A stretch of 64,000 bases of DNA from Candidatus Dormiibacter inghamiae (GCA_016464825.1 JAEKNQ010000019.1:1-64000); one strand, 5' to 3'. Numbered from the stretch's first letter, positions 50,358-59,812 are shown. Program-made: numbers and translations. Notes: a model not told the origin generated them from the sequence alone.

Positions 50358-51061
50358 CGACAACTGTGGTTGCGATCATCCCGGCGCTCAATGAGGAGGA
50401 CGCCATCGACGGCGTGGTTCGCCGGCTCCTTGCCGAACTGCCCCAGCTGACGACGGTCCTGGTGGTCGACAACGGGAGCACCGACAGGACAGGCGTCAGG
50501 GCGGCCGAGGCAGGAGCTCAAGTGGTCAGCGAGCCGCGCCGGGGTTACGGTCGCGCCTGCCTGGCGGGAGTGCGCGCGGCCCGCGGCGCCGACGTCGTCT
50601 TGCTGCTGGACGGCGACGGCGCGGATGACACCTCAGAGGCGCGGACAGTGCTGGAGCCTCTGCTCGCGGGAAGGGCAGATCTCAGTGTCGGCGCCCGGGT
50701 CGCTGCTGATCGAGAAGCCGGCTCGATGACCACACAGCAGCTGCTGGGGAACCGCCTTGCGGCGGCGATCCTGCGCCGGAAGTACGGGTTGGCCGTGAGC
50801 GATCCCGGGCCAATGCGGGCGATCCGCCGGGAAGCGCTCCTGGCGATGGCGATGAGCGAGATGAGTTACGGCTGGACCATTGAGATGACCGCCAAGGCGG
50901 CCCGCCTCGGGCTGCGCTACGTCGAGGTGCCCGTGGCCTACCGGCGCCGCGCCGGTCGGTCGAAGGTGGGCGGCACGTTTCGCGGCAGCGTCGGGGCCGG
51001 GATCTCCATTCTCCGTTCGCTCTGGCGCTATCGGAATTGGGGGCCCGCCGGAACCGCGTAG
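50354..51061 (+). CDS. Family 2 glycosyltransferase (dolichyl-phosphate-sugar-synthase-like)
   Basis: A 235-residue GT-A enzyme that moves a sugar from a nucleotide donor. The start is VVAIIPALNEEDAIDG; the donor site includes VVDNGSTDRT and the metal-binding LLLDGDGADD. The acceptor-side motif ends GLRYVEVPVAYRRRAGRSKV, common to GT2 enzymes that use lipid-phosphate acceptors. ATG 50354 overlaps the stop before it. Confidence 0.9.
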   Translation: MTTTVVAIIPALNEEDAIDGVVRRLLAELPQLTTVLVVDNGSTDRTGVRAAEAGAQVVSEPRRGYGRACLAGVRAARGADVVLLLDGDGADDTSEARTVLEPLLAGRADLSVGARVAADREAGSMTTQQLLGNRLAAAILRRKYGLAVSDPGPMRAIRREALLAMAMSEMSYGWTIEMTAKAARLGLRYVEVPVAYRRRAGRSKVGGTFRGSVGAGISILRSLWRYRNWGPAGTA

Positions 51062-51747
51062 TGGTGGCGACATCCCCAGTGCTGTACATAGCCGCCAAGC
51101 CTCCGGTGGCCGGCTCGGTGAAGACCCGTCTCGGCCACGCCATAGGGGACGACGCTGCGGCCTCGCTCTATGCCGCATTCCTGCAGGACATTGCAGCCGA
51201 GGTGCGCGGCACCGGCCTCGCCGCCGGCTGGTTCCTACCGCGGACACCGGATTGGCAGCCACCGGGGCTCGGTTCGCGGCAGGTAGCAACCCGCTGGCAG
51301 AAAGGCGATACGTGGTCCAAGCGCCAGGCCAACCTCTACCGCGAGACCTATGAGGAGGGAACCGCAGCGACAGTCATCGTCGCCTCCGATTCACCCCAGC
51401 TGACGGGGTCGGGCATGCGAGCTGGCCTCGCTGCGCTGGCAGATGCCGACGTGGTGCTGGGTCCTGTACTTGATGGTGGCTACTACTTGCTCGGATTGCG
51501 GGGCGACCACGACATACTGCACGGCGTCGAGATGAGCACCAGGACAGCATGTGCGGATGTCGTCGAGCGCGCGCACCGGTTGAACTTGGACCTGCAATTC
51601 CTGCCGGCGACGTTTGATGTCGACGAGGTCGGCGACCTGGAACAGCTGGCTGAGGCGGCCGCAATCCTCCCCCATCTGAGGGCGACGCGGGCTGCCCTGA
51701 CCGCCGCCGATGAACGCAGCCTGGCAGCTGCCCCCAGCGCCCGATGA
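51061..51747 (+). CDS. DUF2064 / TIGR04282 glycosyltransferase-A-like protein
   Basis: A 228-residue nucleotidyl- or glycosyltransferase-like GT-A protein. The N-terminus has AAKPPVAGSVKTRLG with the basic nucleotide loop, and ASDSPQLTGSGM and VVLGPVLDGGYYLLGL are the family's active-site stretch. Proteins of this family occur in arsenosugar and other unassigned sugar pathways with a GT2 partner. GTG at 51061 shares one base with the previous stop; GTG at 51064 is an alternative. Confidence 0.85.
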   Translation: MVATSPVLYIAAKPPVAGSVKTRLGHAIGDDAAASLYAAFLQDIAAEVRGTGLAAGWFLPRTPDWQPPGLGSRQVATRWQKGDTWSKRQANLYRETYEEGTAATVIVASDSPQLTGSGMRAGLAALADADVVLGPVLDGGYYLLGLRGDHDILHGVEMSTRTACADVVERAHRLNLDLQFLPATFDVDEVGDLEQLAEAAAILPHLRATRAALTAADERSLAAAPSAR

Positions 51748-52898
51748 GCGCCGAAGTCGCCCTCGTCACCGGCGGCGCCGGCCTGATCGGGTCGCACCTG
51801 GTCGACCAACTCGTGCAGGCCGACTGGCGGGTGCGAATCCTCGACAACCTGGAGCCCGTGACGCACGCCGAGTCACCGCCGCGTCTCAATCCAGACGCCG
51901 AGTTCATCCTGGGGGACGTCCGGGATCCAACCATCGTGCGGCGGGCACTGGCCGGCGTCGACGTCGTCTTCCATCAGGCGGCATATGGCGGCTACATGCC
52001 CGAGGTTGCGAAGTTCATCGACGTCAACGTTGTGGGCACCGCCCGGATCCTGGAGACCATCCGCTCTGACGGCATGTCTGTTCGCAAGGTGATCCTCGCG
52101 TCATCGCAGGCGGTCTACAGCGAAGGCGCTGTCACCTGCGAGCAGCACGGTCTGCAATTTCCGCCGGCCCGAGCGTTGAATCTGCTCGAGGTCGGCGAGT
52201 TTGATGTGCCGTGTCCTCTGTGTGGCAGCATCGCGCAGCCGTCACTGACGCCGGAACGTGCGCCCGCCGGGGGCGAGAACGTGTACGCGGTGAGCAAGTA
52301 CGCCGCGGAGAGACTGAGCTTGGCTTGGGGTGTGCAAAGCGGCATTCCGGTCGTCCCGCTCCGCTACTCCTGCACCTACGGTCCGCGGCAATCCCTGGGC
52401 AATCCCTACACAGGGGTGATCGCCATCTTCGTCACCCGGATCCTGAACGGGCTGCCGCCGCTGGTCTTCGAGGACGGCCGACAGACCCGGGATCTCGGGT
52501 TCGTTACCGATGTGGCGCGCGCCAATCTGGTCGCGGCCGCGACCGACACCTGGGACGGCGTCCCAGTGAACATCGGGTCAGGAATCGGAACCTCAGTTCT
52601 CGAGCTCGCCAACCTGCTCTGCGCCGAGTTGGATCCGTCGCTCGAGCCGGTGCTCAGCGGCGAGTTTCGCATTGGCGAGATCCGGGGGCTCACCCCGGAC
52701 ACCAGCCGGGCCGAAGCCGCCCATCATTTCCCCAGTGTCAGGCTCCGCGAAGGGCTGCGCGCCTACCTCGACTGGGTCGGCGACCAGGGCTCCATCGGCG
52801 AGTGTTTCAGCAGCGCCGCAGCCCGGCTCCGGGCCACCGGGATGCTGCGCCGGACGGATGCTGCAACCGCCCCTCGCCGGAGCAGCACGGTTGGCTGA
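51744..52898 (+). CDS. NAD-dependent sugar epimerase/dehydratase
   Basis: A 384-residue extended SDR. The NAD loop is VTGGAGLIGSHLVDQL, and the catalytic pair is YAVSK, with an SSQAVY serine. A short insert with CPLCG (about residue 155) could hold a metal. The likely substrate is an NDP-sugar (NDP-4-epimerase or dehydratase type). ATG 51744 overlaps the DUF2064 stop (ATGA). Confidence 0.88.
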   Translation: MSAEVALVTGGAGLIGSHLVDQLVQADWRVRILDNLEPVTHAESPPRLNPDAEFILGDVRDPTIVRRALAGVDVVFHQAAYGGYMPEVAKFIDVNVVGTARILETIRSDGMSVRKVILASSQAVYSEGAVTCEQHGLQFPPARALNLLEVGEFDVPCPLCGSIAQPSLTPERAPAGGENVYAVSKYAAERLSLAWGVQSGIPVVPLRYSCTYGPRQSLGNPYTGVIAIFVTRILNGLPPLVFEDGRQTRDLGFVTDVARANLVAAATDTWDGVPVNIGSGIGTSVLELANLLCAELDPSLEPVLSGEFRIGEIRGLTPDTSRAEAAHHFPSVRLREGLRAYLDWVGDQGSIGECFSSAAARLRATGMLRRTDAATAPRRSSTVG

Positions 52899-53691
52899 AG
52901 CAGCTCAGGTCGCGGTCATCGGCGGTTCCGGCCTGTACAGGCTCCTCGACGACGCCGACGAGATCCGGCTCGACACTCCGTATGGCAAGACCAGCGACGT
53001 TGTGAGCATCGGCAACCTGGGCGGCGCAACAGTGGCCTTCCTGCCCCGCCACGGACGCAACCACGAACTGGCCCCACACCACGTGCCCTACAGGGCCAAC
53101 CTGTGGGCGCTGAAGCAGCTCGGAGTTCGCAGGGTCATCGCCCCGGCCGCCTCCGGAAGTCTGCAGCCCGGGATCCTGCCGGGCGACATAGTCATTTGCG
53201 ACCAGCTGGTCGATCGCACCAGCGGCCGCGCCGACACCTACTGCGAGCCGGGGTGCGTCATCCATGCGTCACTGGCCGACCCGTACTGCGAAGCTCTGCG
53301 GACTCTGGCCTGCACTGCCGCTTGCCAACTCCACATCCGCGTTCACGGCGAGGGAACCGTGGTTGTCATCCAGGGGCCTCGATTCAGTACTCGGGCGGAA
53401 AGCCGTTGGTTCGCACAGTCCGGTTGGGCGGTGGTCAACATGACGCAGTATCCCGAGGCCGCGCTAGCTCGCGAGCTGGGGCTCTGCTATCTGAACCTCT
53501 CGGTGGTGACCGATCGCGACGCCGGCGTCATTGGTAATCCCGATGCCCCGCCGGTTACCGCCCAGTCCGTTCTGGAGGTGCTGCGCCAGGGCATGGGCCA
53601 GGCGCGTCAGCTGATCAGCGCGATAGTGGAGGGCCTGGACAGCGCGAGCGTCTGTCAATGCCAGGCGTTGGCCGCCGAGGCCAGGATCTGA
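52891..53691 (+). CDS. mtnP: S-methyl-5'-thioadenosine / purine nucleoside phosphorylase
   Basis: A 266-residue PNP-fold phosphorylase. The phosphate loop is VAVIGGSGLYRLL, RHGRNHELAPHHVPYRANL is the MTAP signature, and VNMTQYPEAALARELGLCYL and VVTDRDAGV hold the nucleoside-base contacts. The TTG at 52891 has GGAG eight bases upstream and overlaps the epimerase stop by eight bases; ATG 52858 is an alternative. In this operon it might release a ribosyl-1-phosphate rather than only salvage MTA. Confidence 0.88.
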   Translation: MAEAAQVAVIGGSGLYRLLDDADEIRLDTPYGKTSDVVSIGNLGGATVAFLPRHGRNHELAPHHVPYRANLWALKQLGVRRVIAPAASGSLQPGILPGDIVICDQLVDRTSGRADTYCEPGCVIHASLADPYCEALRTLACTAACQLHIRVHGEGTVVVIQGPRFSTRAESRWFAQSGWAVVNMTQYPEAALARELGLCYLNLSVVTDRDAGVIGNPDAPPVTAQSVLEVLRQGMGQARQLISAIVEGLDSASVCQCQALAAEARI

Positions 53692-53716
53692 GGGCCGCAG
53701 CAGCGGGTCGTGGGAC

Positions 53717-54463
53717 TCAGGCTTGCAGCGTAGTCATGGCCTGATGCAGACCGGCATCATCCGGCGCGACGATTAGCATGCTGTCCCCGCTCCGGCGCAC
53801 CAGACCGACCGGAGCGTTACCCACCTTTTTCGACTCCATCGTCGGCCAGCCGCCAGCCATCGCCGCGGGGACGACACTCACCTCGGTGGTCCCCCGGGCA
53901 CCTGTGTAGATGATGGTCATGACCTGGTGCCCCTCGACTGTGGAGATCCGGGCGCCTGTCACCGTCTCGTCCGGGAGGGCTACCACCTCGGCTGGCATCC
54001 CCCGACCAGCCGACCAGCCGGAGATTGCGGCGGGATCGGTGCTGGTGAACGCGGCCGGGCGTCCGTAAGCACCGGCAGCATCCCTCATCGCTGCGTCGGC
54101 TCCAGTTCCTGGGTTCGCCAGCCGGCCGGGCAGCCCAGCCACGGTGGCGATAATCAGCAGCAGAACCACAGCCGCCACTCCGGCTAACGTCAGGCTCCGC
54201 CGCCTGACGATCGCTGTCACGACCTCCGCGAGAGGCGGTTTGGTCCGCGAAGGTAGCGAATGTGTTGGTCGCGCCGCCGGTATCCGGCTCAGGTCCCTCT
54301 GGGCGATCGCCGCCGCGAGCGCCACGTGTGCCTCTCGCTGCCACTGCACTTCGATCGAGCAGTCGTGGCACTGGCGGATGTGCTCGAGGATCAGAGCTGG
54401 GACGCCGTCGACCTCGCCGTCGGCGACGGCTCCGGCGTAAATGCGCGCGGTGTCGCAGTTCAC
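53717..54463 (-). CDS. Zinc-type anti-sigma factor (ZAS) membrane protein
   Basis: A 248-residue negative regulator of the sigma factor just upstream. The N-terminal anti-sigma domain carries HxxxCxxC (His28, Cys32, Cys35 in EHIRQCHDCS). One membrane helix spans about residues 91-112 (LAGVAAVVLLLIIATVAG). The extracytoplasmic C-terminus (about 130 residues) is probably a sensor. The GTG at 54463 overlaps the sigma gene stop (GTGA). Confidence 0.88.
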   Translation of the reverse strand: MNCDTARIYAGAVADGEVDGVPALILEHIRQCHDCSIEVQWQREAHVALAAAIAQRDLSRIPAARPTHSLPSRTKPPLAEVVTAIVRRRSLTLAGVAAVVLLLIIATVAGLPGRLANPGTGADAAMRDAAGAYGRPAAFTSTDPAAISGWSAGRGMPAEVVALPDETVTGARISTVEGHQVMTIIYTGARGTTEVSVVPAAMAGGWPTMESKKVGNAPVGLVRRSGDSMLIVAPDDAGLHQAMTTLQA

Positions 54464-54987
54464 GGCAACCCCGCCTCCAGCAACAGCTTCACCAGCATCC
54501 GCCGACCGCGGTAGATGCGGGACATGACAGTGCCCAGGGGCAGGTCCAGCACCGCGGCGATCTGACGGTAGGGCATGCCCTCCCCGGCATAGAGGCGGAC
54601 TGGCACCGCGTGCTCGGGCTTGAGCTGAGCCAGGGCGTCGAGGATCGCCTGCCCCTCGAAGCGCCGCATAACTGTTGGTTCGACTGACAGAGGACTGACG
54701 AGAATGTCGTCGTCGCCGACCTCGGCCAGCGATTGCACGCTCGGGCGCGTGCGCTGGGCTCTCCAGCTACGCTGCTGGAGGCGGCGGCAGATGGTGAAGA
54801 GCCAGGCCTTCGCATTCGTCCCGGGCTCGAAGCTGTCTTCGAATCGGATCGCGCGCTCCAGCGTCGCCTGGGCCAGGTCCTCGGCATCGGCTTGGCTGGC
54901 CGTCAACGACCGCGCAAAACGAATCAGGTTGGGCTGCAGCGCTTCGATCTCGTCCCGGATGCCGCCGAGAGCCGCCTCCTGATCCAC
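54460..54987 (-). CDS. ECF RNA polymerase sigma factor
   Basis: A 175-residue sigma-70-family factor with only regions 2 and 4. Region 2 has LQPNLIRFARSLTASQADAE and the -10-reading DLAQATLERAIR; region 4 has LKPEHAVPVRLYAGEGMPYR then QIAAVLDLPLGTVMSRIYRG. It is coupled to the anti-sigma and divergent from the DapA-family gene at 55071, with 83 bases between. The start at GTG 54987 lacks an obvious binding site. Confidence 0.92.
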   Translation of the reverse strand: MDQEAALGGIRDEIEALQPNLIRFARSLTASQADAEDLAQATLERAIRFEDSFEPGTNAKAWLFTICRRLQQRSWRAQRTRPSVQSLAEVGDDDILVSPLSVEPTVMRRFEGQAILDALAQLKPEHAVPVRLYAGEGMPYRQIAAVLDLPLGTVMSRIYRGRRMLVKLLLEAGLP

Positions 54988-55070
54988 TTTTAGTGCAACC
55001 CTCTTGGGACCCCTGCATTCCCATTCGAGGCGAGACTTTCCGACCCGAACGCACTCAGGCTGGACGCTGA

Positions 55071-56015
55071 ATGACTACCTTGAGAAACGTGCAGCCTCTT
55101 CGCGGCGTCTGGAACATCCTCGCTACCCCGTTTCAGCCAGATGGCGAGATCGACGAGCGCAGCCTGAACCGGCTGCTTCTTGGCGTCATCGCCGCGGGTG
55201 TTGACGGGATCACCGTGCTGGGCGTGGCGGGGGAGGCGCAGAAGCTGAACCAGGCTGAACGCCGCCGTGTACTGGAGCTGACGGCAGCAGCGACAAGCGG
55301 TCGCCTGCCGATCTGCTGTGGCGTCTCTCAGGACGGCACCCGCGTCGCGGTCGAGATGGCCCAGGAGGCAGCGGCAGCCGGCGCGATAGCTGTCATGGTG
55401 GCGCCCCCCACGTTCCTCCAGCCAGGGCCGGCATTGACCGCGCACCTGCGGAACGTCGGGGAGGAGGCGGGCCTCACGGTGGTTCTGCAGGACTACCCAC
55501 CTGTCAACGGCGTAAGCCTGACGCCGACCCAGCTGGCGCAGCTCGCTGACGCCGTGCCGGCCATTCAGACCATCAAGCTGGAGGGCCTACCGACCCCCCA
55601 GCGGGTGGCCGAAACGCTGGCTCTCACCGGCAGCTCTGTCACAGTGCTCGGCGGCCTGAGCGGGAACTTCCTGTTGGACGAACTCCGCCGCGGCGCCGCC
55701 GGGACGATGAACGGCTTCGCATTCGCCGAGGTACTGGTCGGGATCTGGCAAGCCTGGAGGGCCGGCGACGTCGACACCGCGGCGAGCACCTATTTCCGCT
55801 ACCTTCCGCTTCTGGCCACTGAGGCGCAGCCCGGCATCTCGATCGCCGTCCGCAAGCATCTGCTCCAGCTGCGGGGGTTGATCGATCACTCGCTCGTGCG
55901 CAAGCCGGGGCCAGAACTTCATGAGGGGGTGCAGAAAGACCTGGCAGACACCGTGCGGCGCCTCGGCGCGCTGGACGCTTTCCCGATCACCGATCTGCAG
56001 GAGGCGAGGAGATGA
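55071..56015 (+). CDS. DapA-family aldolase/dehydratase
   Basis: A 314-residue class I aldolase-fold lyase using a Schiff base. The lysine is Lys169 (TIKLEGLP) and the partner Tyr142 (QDYPP); GVAGEAQKL replaces the usual GTTGE. ATPFQPDGEID is the opening strand. It may be a 5-keto-4-deoxyglucarate dehydratase, a KDG aldolase or a hydroxyproline-pathway deaminase, not a true DapA. The aldehyde dehydrogenase right behind it (ATGA overlap) fits a route that yields a semialdehyde. Confidence 0.85.
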   Translation: MTTLRNVQPLRGVWNILATPFQPDGEIDERSLNRLLLGVIAAGVDGITVLGVAGEAQKLNQAERRRVLELTAAATSGRLPICCGVSQDGTRVAVEMAQEAAAAGAIAVMVAPPTFLQPGPALTAHLRNVGEEAGLTVVLQDYPPVNGVSLTPTQLAQLADAVPAIQTIKLEGLPTPQRVAETLALTGSSVTVLGGLSGNFLLDELRRGAAGTMNGFAFAEVLVGIWQAWRAGDVDTAASTYFRYLPLLATEAQPGISIAVRKHLLQLRGLIDHSLVRKPGPELHEGVQKDLADTVRRLGALDAFPITDLQEARR

Positions 56016-57466
56016 GCACGATCCCGGCTGAGGTTAGGAACGCAATGATCGGCGGTGAACCTGTGGCAGCTGCCGCCACCTTCGCGGTCGTCAACCCTTC
56101 GACCGGCGAGCCGCTGGCCGAGGTGGCGCGCTGCGGAGCCACGGAGATCGACCAGGCGGTCGCCGCCGCCCGGCACACTTTCGAGACAGCCTGGCGGAAG
56201 ACCACAGCCGTAGAACGCGCTCGGATCCTGCGCCGCATTGGGGCTCTGATCGAGCGCGACTCGGAGGAGCTGGCTCGGCTGGAAACGCTTGACACAGGCA
56301 AGCCGCTCAGCCAGGGCCGCGCTGACGTGCGGGTGGCAGCGCGCTACTTCGAGTACTACGCGGACACTGTGGAGGCGCTCTTCGGGGATACCGTGCCCGG
56401 TCCCAGCGACGTGCTGATCTACACGCTCAACGAGCCCTTCGGCGTCACCGGTCACATCATCCCCTGGAACTACCCGATCCAGATCTCCTCGCGCACAGCG
56501 GCGCCGGCGCTGGCGGCCGGCAACTGCTGTGTTCTGAAGCCGGCCGAGGAGGCGCCCCTCACCTCGCTGCGACTGGCCGAGCTCGCGCTGGAGGCGGGGC
56601 TGCCGCCTGGCGCTTTGAATGTAGTGCCCGGCTTGGGTGAGGAGGCGGGGGCCGCGCTGGCTGCGCACCGCGGCATCGATCACCTGGCGTTCACAGGCTC
56701 GGTGGAGGTCGGACGGATAGTCAGCCGAGCGGCGGCCGAGAACGTCATCCCGGTGACGCTGGAGCTGGGCGGCAAGTCACCAAACTTGGTGCTGGCGGAC
56801 GCCGACCTGGAAGCGGCGGCCCCGGTGATCGTCAACTCAATCATCCAGAACGCCGGCCAGACGTGCTCGGCCGGCTCCCGGCTGCTCGTCGCCGAACCGA
56901 TCCACGAACGTTTGGTGGAGCTTGTGTCCGAGCGGATGAAAACCATCAGCATCGGCCCTGGCCTTGACGACCCCCAGTTGGGTCCGCTGATCTCGGCCGC
57001 GCAGCGAGACCGCGTCAGGGGTTTTGTCGAATCAGTAGGCTCTGGCGTGCACCTGGTCTGCGGCGGCTCGCCGCCCGCTGACGAGAAGCTGAGGGGCGGC
57101 TATTTCTTTCAGCCCACGCTGTTCGACGGAGTGGCGCCCGAGTCCAAGCTGGGTCAGGAGGAGGTGTTCGGCCCAGTGCTGGCGGTGACGCCGTTCTCGG
57201 ACCTGGAGCAGGCCGTGCGCCTTGCCAACGCCACCGACTATGGCCTCATCGCCGCCATCTGGACCACCGACGTGGGCCGAGCCCACTGGCTTGCCCGGGA
57301 GGTTCGGGCGGGCCAGGTCTATATCAACACCTATGGCGCCGGTGGCGGCGTGGAGCTGCCCTTCGGCGGCTTCAAGCGCTCGGGCCACGGCCGCGAGAAG
57401 GGCTTTGAAGCACTCCGGGCCTACACCCAGACGAAGACGATAGCCGTCAAGCTGGCCGGGGGATAG
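56012..57466 (+). CDS. NAD(P)-dependent aldehyde dehydrogenase
   Basis: A 484-residue ALDH. The catalytic Cys is in NAGQTCSAGSR, the general-base Glu in TLELGGKSPN, and the NAD fold includes FTGSVEVGRIV. The N-terminal oxyanion region is IIPWNYPIQISS. The start overlaps the DapA-family stop. It probably oxidises the aldehyde made by its neighbour to a carboxylate, for example 2-oxoglutarate semialdehyde to 2-oxoglutarate. Confidence 0.93.
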   Translation: MSTIPAEVRNAMIGGEPVAAAATFAVVNPSTGEPLAEVARCGATEIDQAVAAARHTFETAWRKTTAVERARILRRIGALIERDSEELARLETLDTGKPLSQGRADVRVAARYFEYYADTVEALFGDTVPGPSDVLIYTLNEPFGVTGHIIPWNYPIQISSRTAAPALAAGNCCVLKPAEEAPLTSLRLAELALEAGLPPGALNVVPGLGEEAGAALAAHRGIDHLAFTGSVEVGRIVSRAAAENVIPVTLELGGKSPNLVLADADLEAAAPVIVNSIIQNAGQTCSAGSRLLVAEPIHERLVELVSERMKTISIGPGLDDPQLGPLISAAQRDRVRGFVESVGSGVHLVCGGSPPADEKLRGGYFFQPTLFDGVAPESKLGQEEVFGPVLAVTPFSDLEQAVRLANATDYGLIAAIWTTDVGRAHWLAREVRAGQVYINTYGAGGGVELPFGGFKRSGHGREKGFEALRAYTQTKTIAVKLAGG

Positions 57467-57504
57467 TCGTCCGCCGACCGGCGCCGCCTACCTATCCTCA
57501 AGCC

Positions 57505-59769
57505 ATGAGTGAAGGGGACGGGTTGATCGGTCGGCGCCTGCGGCGGGTGGAGGACCCTCCCCTCATCACCGGCCACGGGGAGTACGCAGGAGATCACCGG
57601 CTGCCGGGGTTGGTGCACTTGGCGTTCTATCGCTCACCCCTCGGGCACGCTCGCGTCAATGCGCTGGACCTGAGCGAGGCTCGCCAGGCGCCAGGTGTGC
57701 TGGCCGCCTGGGCGTTCACCGACCTGCCCCAGATCGCTGAGGGCTTGGGCGACTCGGTTGACCCTTCGTTCAAGGCCCATCCCCGGCCGGTGTTGGGCCA
57801 CGGCACTGCCCGCTATCAGGGCGAGCCGCTGGCGGTGGTGGTGGCGGAGACGCTCTATCAGGCGGCCGACGCTGTGGAGATGGTGGTCGCCGACCTCGAA
57901 CCGCTGCCGGCGGCGCCGACCCTAGCGGTTGCGACTCAGGCACAGCCTCCGCTCGTTCACGGAGACGTCCCTGACAACCTGATAGGCGAGAGCCAGCTTG
58001 AGTTCGGCGAAGTGGAGGCTGCCTTCGCCGACGCACCGGTGGTCGTCGCCGCGAAGCTGACTGTCGCCCGCATCTGCGGCGGCTACATGGAACCGCGCGT
58101 GGTCACTGCCAGCTGGGCGGAAGGTCATCTGGACGTCTGGCTCTCCACCCAATGGACGTATGGCGTGCGCGACAACCTGGCACGCCTGCTGGGACTGGAG
58201 AAGGAGCACGTACGCGTACGCGCCACCGACGTGGGTGGTGGCTTTGGCCCCAAAGGCGAGGTCTACCCGGAGGAGATTTTGGTAGGGCTCGCCAGCCGCG
58301 AACTGGCGCGCCCGGTCACCTGGACGGCGAGCCGGACCGAGGACACGCTGAGCACCGCCCACGCGCACAGCACCAACCTGGAGCTGGAACTGGCGGCCGA
58401 TCGGGACGGTCACTTGCGCGGCCTGCGCGGGCGCTTGCTCCACGACGCCGGTTCATACAGCGCGTCCGGCACGGGACAGGGCGGCATCATGATGCCGCAC
58501 ATGATCTCCGCCTATCATCTGCCGGCCGCCTCACTGACCACGCAGCTCATTCACACCAACACTGTGCCGACGGGCTTTGTGCGGGGCGGCGCCCGCCCGG
58601 TTGGGAACTTCGCCATCGAGCGTTTGATGGACCGCCTGGCTGAGCGGTTGGAGCTCGATCCGGTCGAGCTGCGGCGGCGGAATCTGATCCAGCCGGAAGA
58701 GATGCCCTACGACACCAGGGTGCCGGCCGGGCGGGGAACCGTGGTCTACGACGGTGGCGATTACCCGCGTCTGCTCAACGCAGTGGTGGAGGCGTTGGGC
58801 GAAGTGCAGGAGGGTCGGCGAGAGGACGGCAGGCTTGTCGGTCGGGCGGTGGTGTGCTGCGTCGAGTCGAGCGGCTTCGGCCGTAAGGAGCCGGCGCGGG
58901 CGCGACTGGACAAGGACGGCCGGCTACGGCTGTTCGTCGGCTCCACGCCTGGCGGTCAGGGTCATCGCACTGTCGCGGCTCAGGTGATCGCCGAGCGCGT
59001 CGGCTGGCCGCTGGAGCAGGTGGAGGTGACCGCCGGAGACACGGACGGAGCGGGCTGGGCGCAGCTGACGGCGGGCAGCCGGTCGGCGACCTACGTCGGC
59101 AATGCCGCCGCCCAAGCGGGACGCTCATTGCGCAGCCGTGTGCTGGAGCGGGCGGCCCATGTGATGGAAGCGGACACCGCCGACCTAATCCTGGCCGAAG
59201 GGCGCATCTCCGTTCGGGGTACGCCGGCGCGAGCACTTTCGGCGCTGGAGGTGCTGCCGGAGGATGGTCTAGAGGTGGTGGAGAGCTTCACGCCCAAGGG
59301 GGAGACCGCCTACTCCAGTGGCTGCCATGGCGCAGTTGTCAGCGTTGACCCCGAGACCGGCAGCATCGACATCGAGCGCTACGTGATCGCTCACGATGTG
59401 GGCCGCTCGATCAACCCCATGCTGGTCGAGGGCCAGCTGCAGGGCGGCTTCGCGCACGGGTTGGGCTACGCGCTCTTCGAGGAGGCTGTCTATTCGGCTG
59501 AGGGCCAGCTGGCCAGCGCCACCTTCCTCGACTATTCGCTGGCCGGCCCACCCGAGGTGCCCGCCGCCGAGCTTCTGCACCAGGAGACGGCGACCGAGGC
59601 GAATCCTGAGGGCTTCAAGGGAGCGGGGGAGAGCGGCACCATCCCCGTGCCTGCCGCGATTGCCGGAGCTGTCGAGAGAGCGCTTCGGCACTTGGCGCCT
59701 GAGCTGAAGGTGTCAGAGCTGCCGCTCAGCCCGGAGCGGGTGAGGACGCTAATCGGGCCTCTGAGCTGA
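57505..59769 (+). CDS. Molybdenum hydroxylase large subunit (CoxL/XDH-like), orphan
   Basis: A 754-residue MoCo-binding subunit. RATDVGGGFGPKGE is the first cofactor motif. FVRGGARPVGNF replaces the classical AYRGAGRPE and is not the CoxL AYRCSFR loop, so it is not an aerobic CO dehydrogenase of form I. The last motif GESGTIPVPAAIA includes the base Glu709. Medium (FAD) and small (2Fe-2S) subunits are absent nearby. It is 38 bases after the ALDH gene and probably in its operon. It may take electrons from an aldehyde, nicotinate-like or similar substrate. Confidence 0.9.
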   Translation: MSEGDGLIGRRLRRVEDPPLITGHGEYAGDHRLPGLVHLAFYRSPLGHARVNALDLSEARQAPGVLAAWAFTDLPQIAEGLGDSVDPSFKAHPRPVLGHGTARYQGEPLAVVVAETLYQAADAVEMVVADLEPLPAAPTLAVATQAQPPLVHGDVPDNLIGESQLEFGEVEAAFADAPVVVAAKLTVARICGGYMEPRVVTASWAEGHLDVWLSTQWTYGVRDNLARLLGLEKEHVRVRATDVGGGFGPKGEVYPEEILVGLASRELARPVTWTASRTEDTLSTAHAHSTNLELELAADRDGHLRGLRGRLLHDAGSYSASGTGQGGIMMPHMISAYHLPAASLTTQLIHTNTVPTGFVRGGARPVGNFAIERLMDRLAERLELDPVELRRRNLIQPEEMPYDTRVPAGRGTVVYDGGDYPRLLNAVVEALGEVQEGRREDGRLVGRAVVCCVESSGFGRKEPARARLDKDGRLRLFVGSTPGGQGHRTVAAQVIAERVGWPLEQVEVTAGDTDGAGWAQLTAGSRSATYVGNAAAQAGRSLRSRVLERAAHVMEADTADLILAEGRISVRGTPARALSALEVLPEDGLEVVESFTPKGETAYSSGCHGAVVSVDPETGSIDIERYVIAHDVGRSINPMLVEGQLQGGFAHGLGYALFEEAVYSAEGQLASATFLDYSLAGPPEVPAAELLHQETATEANPEGFKGAGESGTIPVPAAIAGAVERALRHLAPELKVSELPLSPERVRTLIGPLS

Positions 59770-59812
59770 CGCCGGGCAGGCTCTCAGGGCCGCGGCGCCA
59801 TCTGCCGGACGG

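Noticed and set aside
49743-50363. Reverse 206-residue frame opposite the unknown operon gene
   Set aside because: The forward frame overlaps both neighbours in operon fashion; the reverse frame has no start signal and no family.
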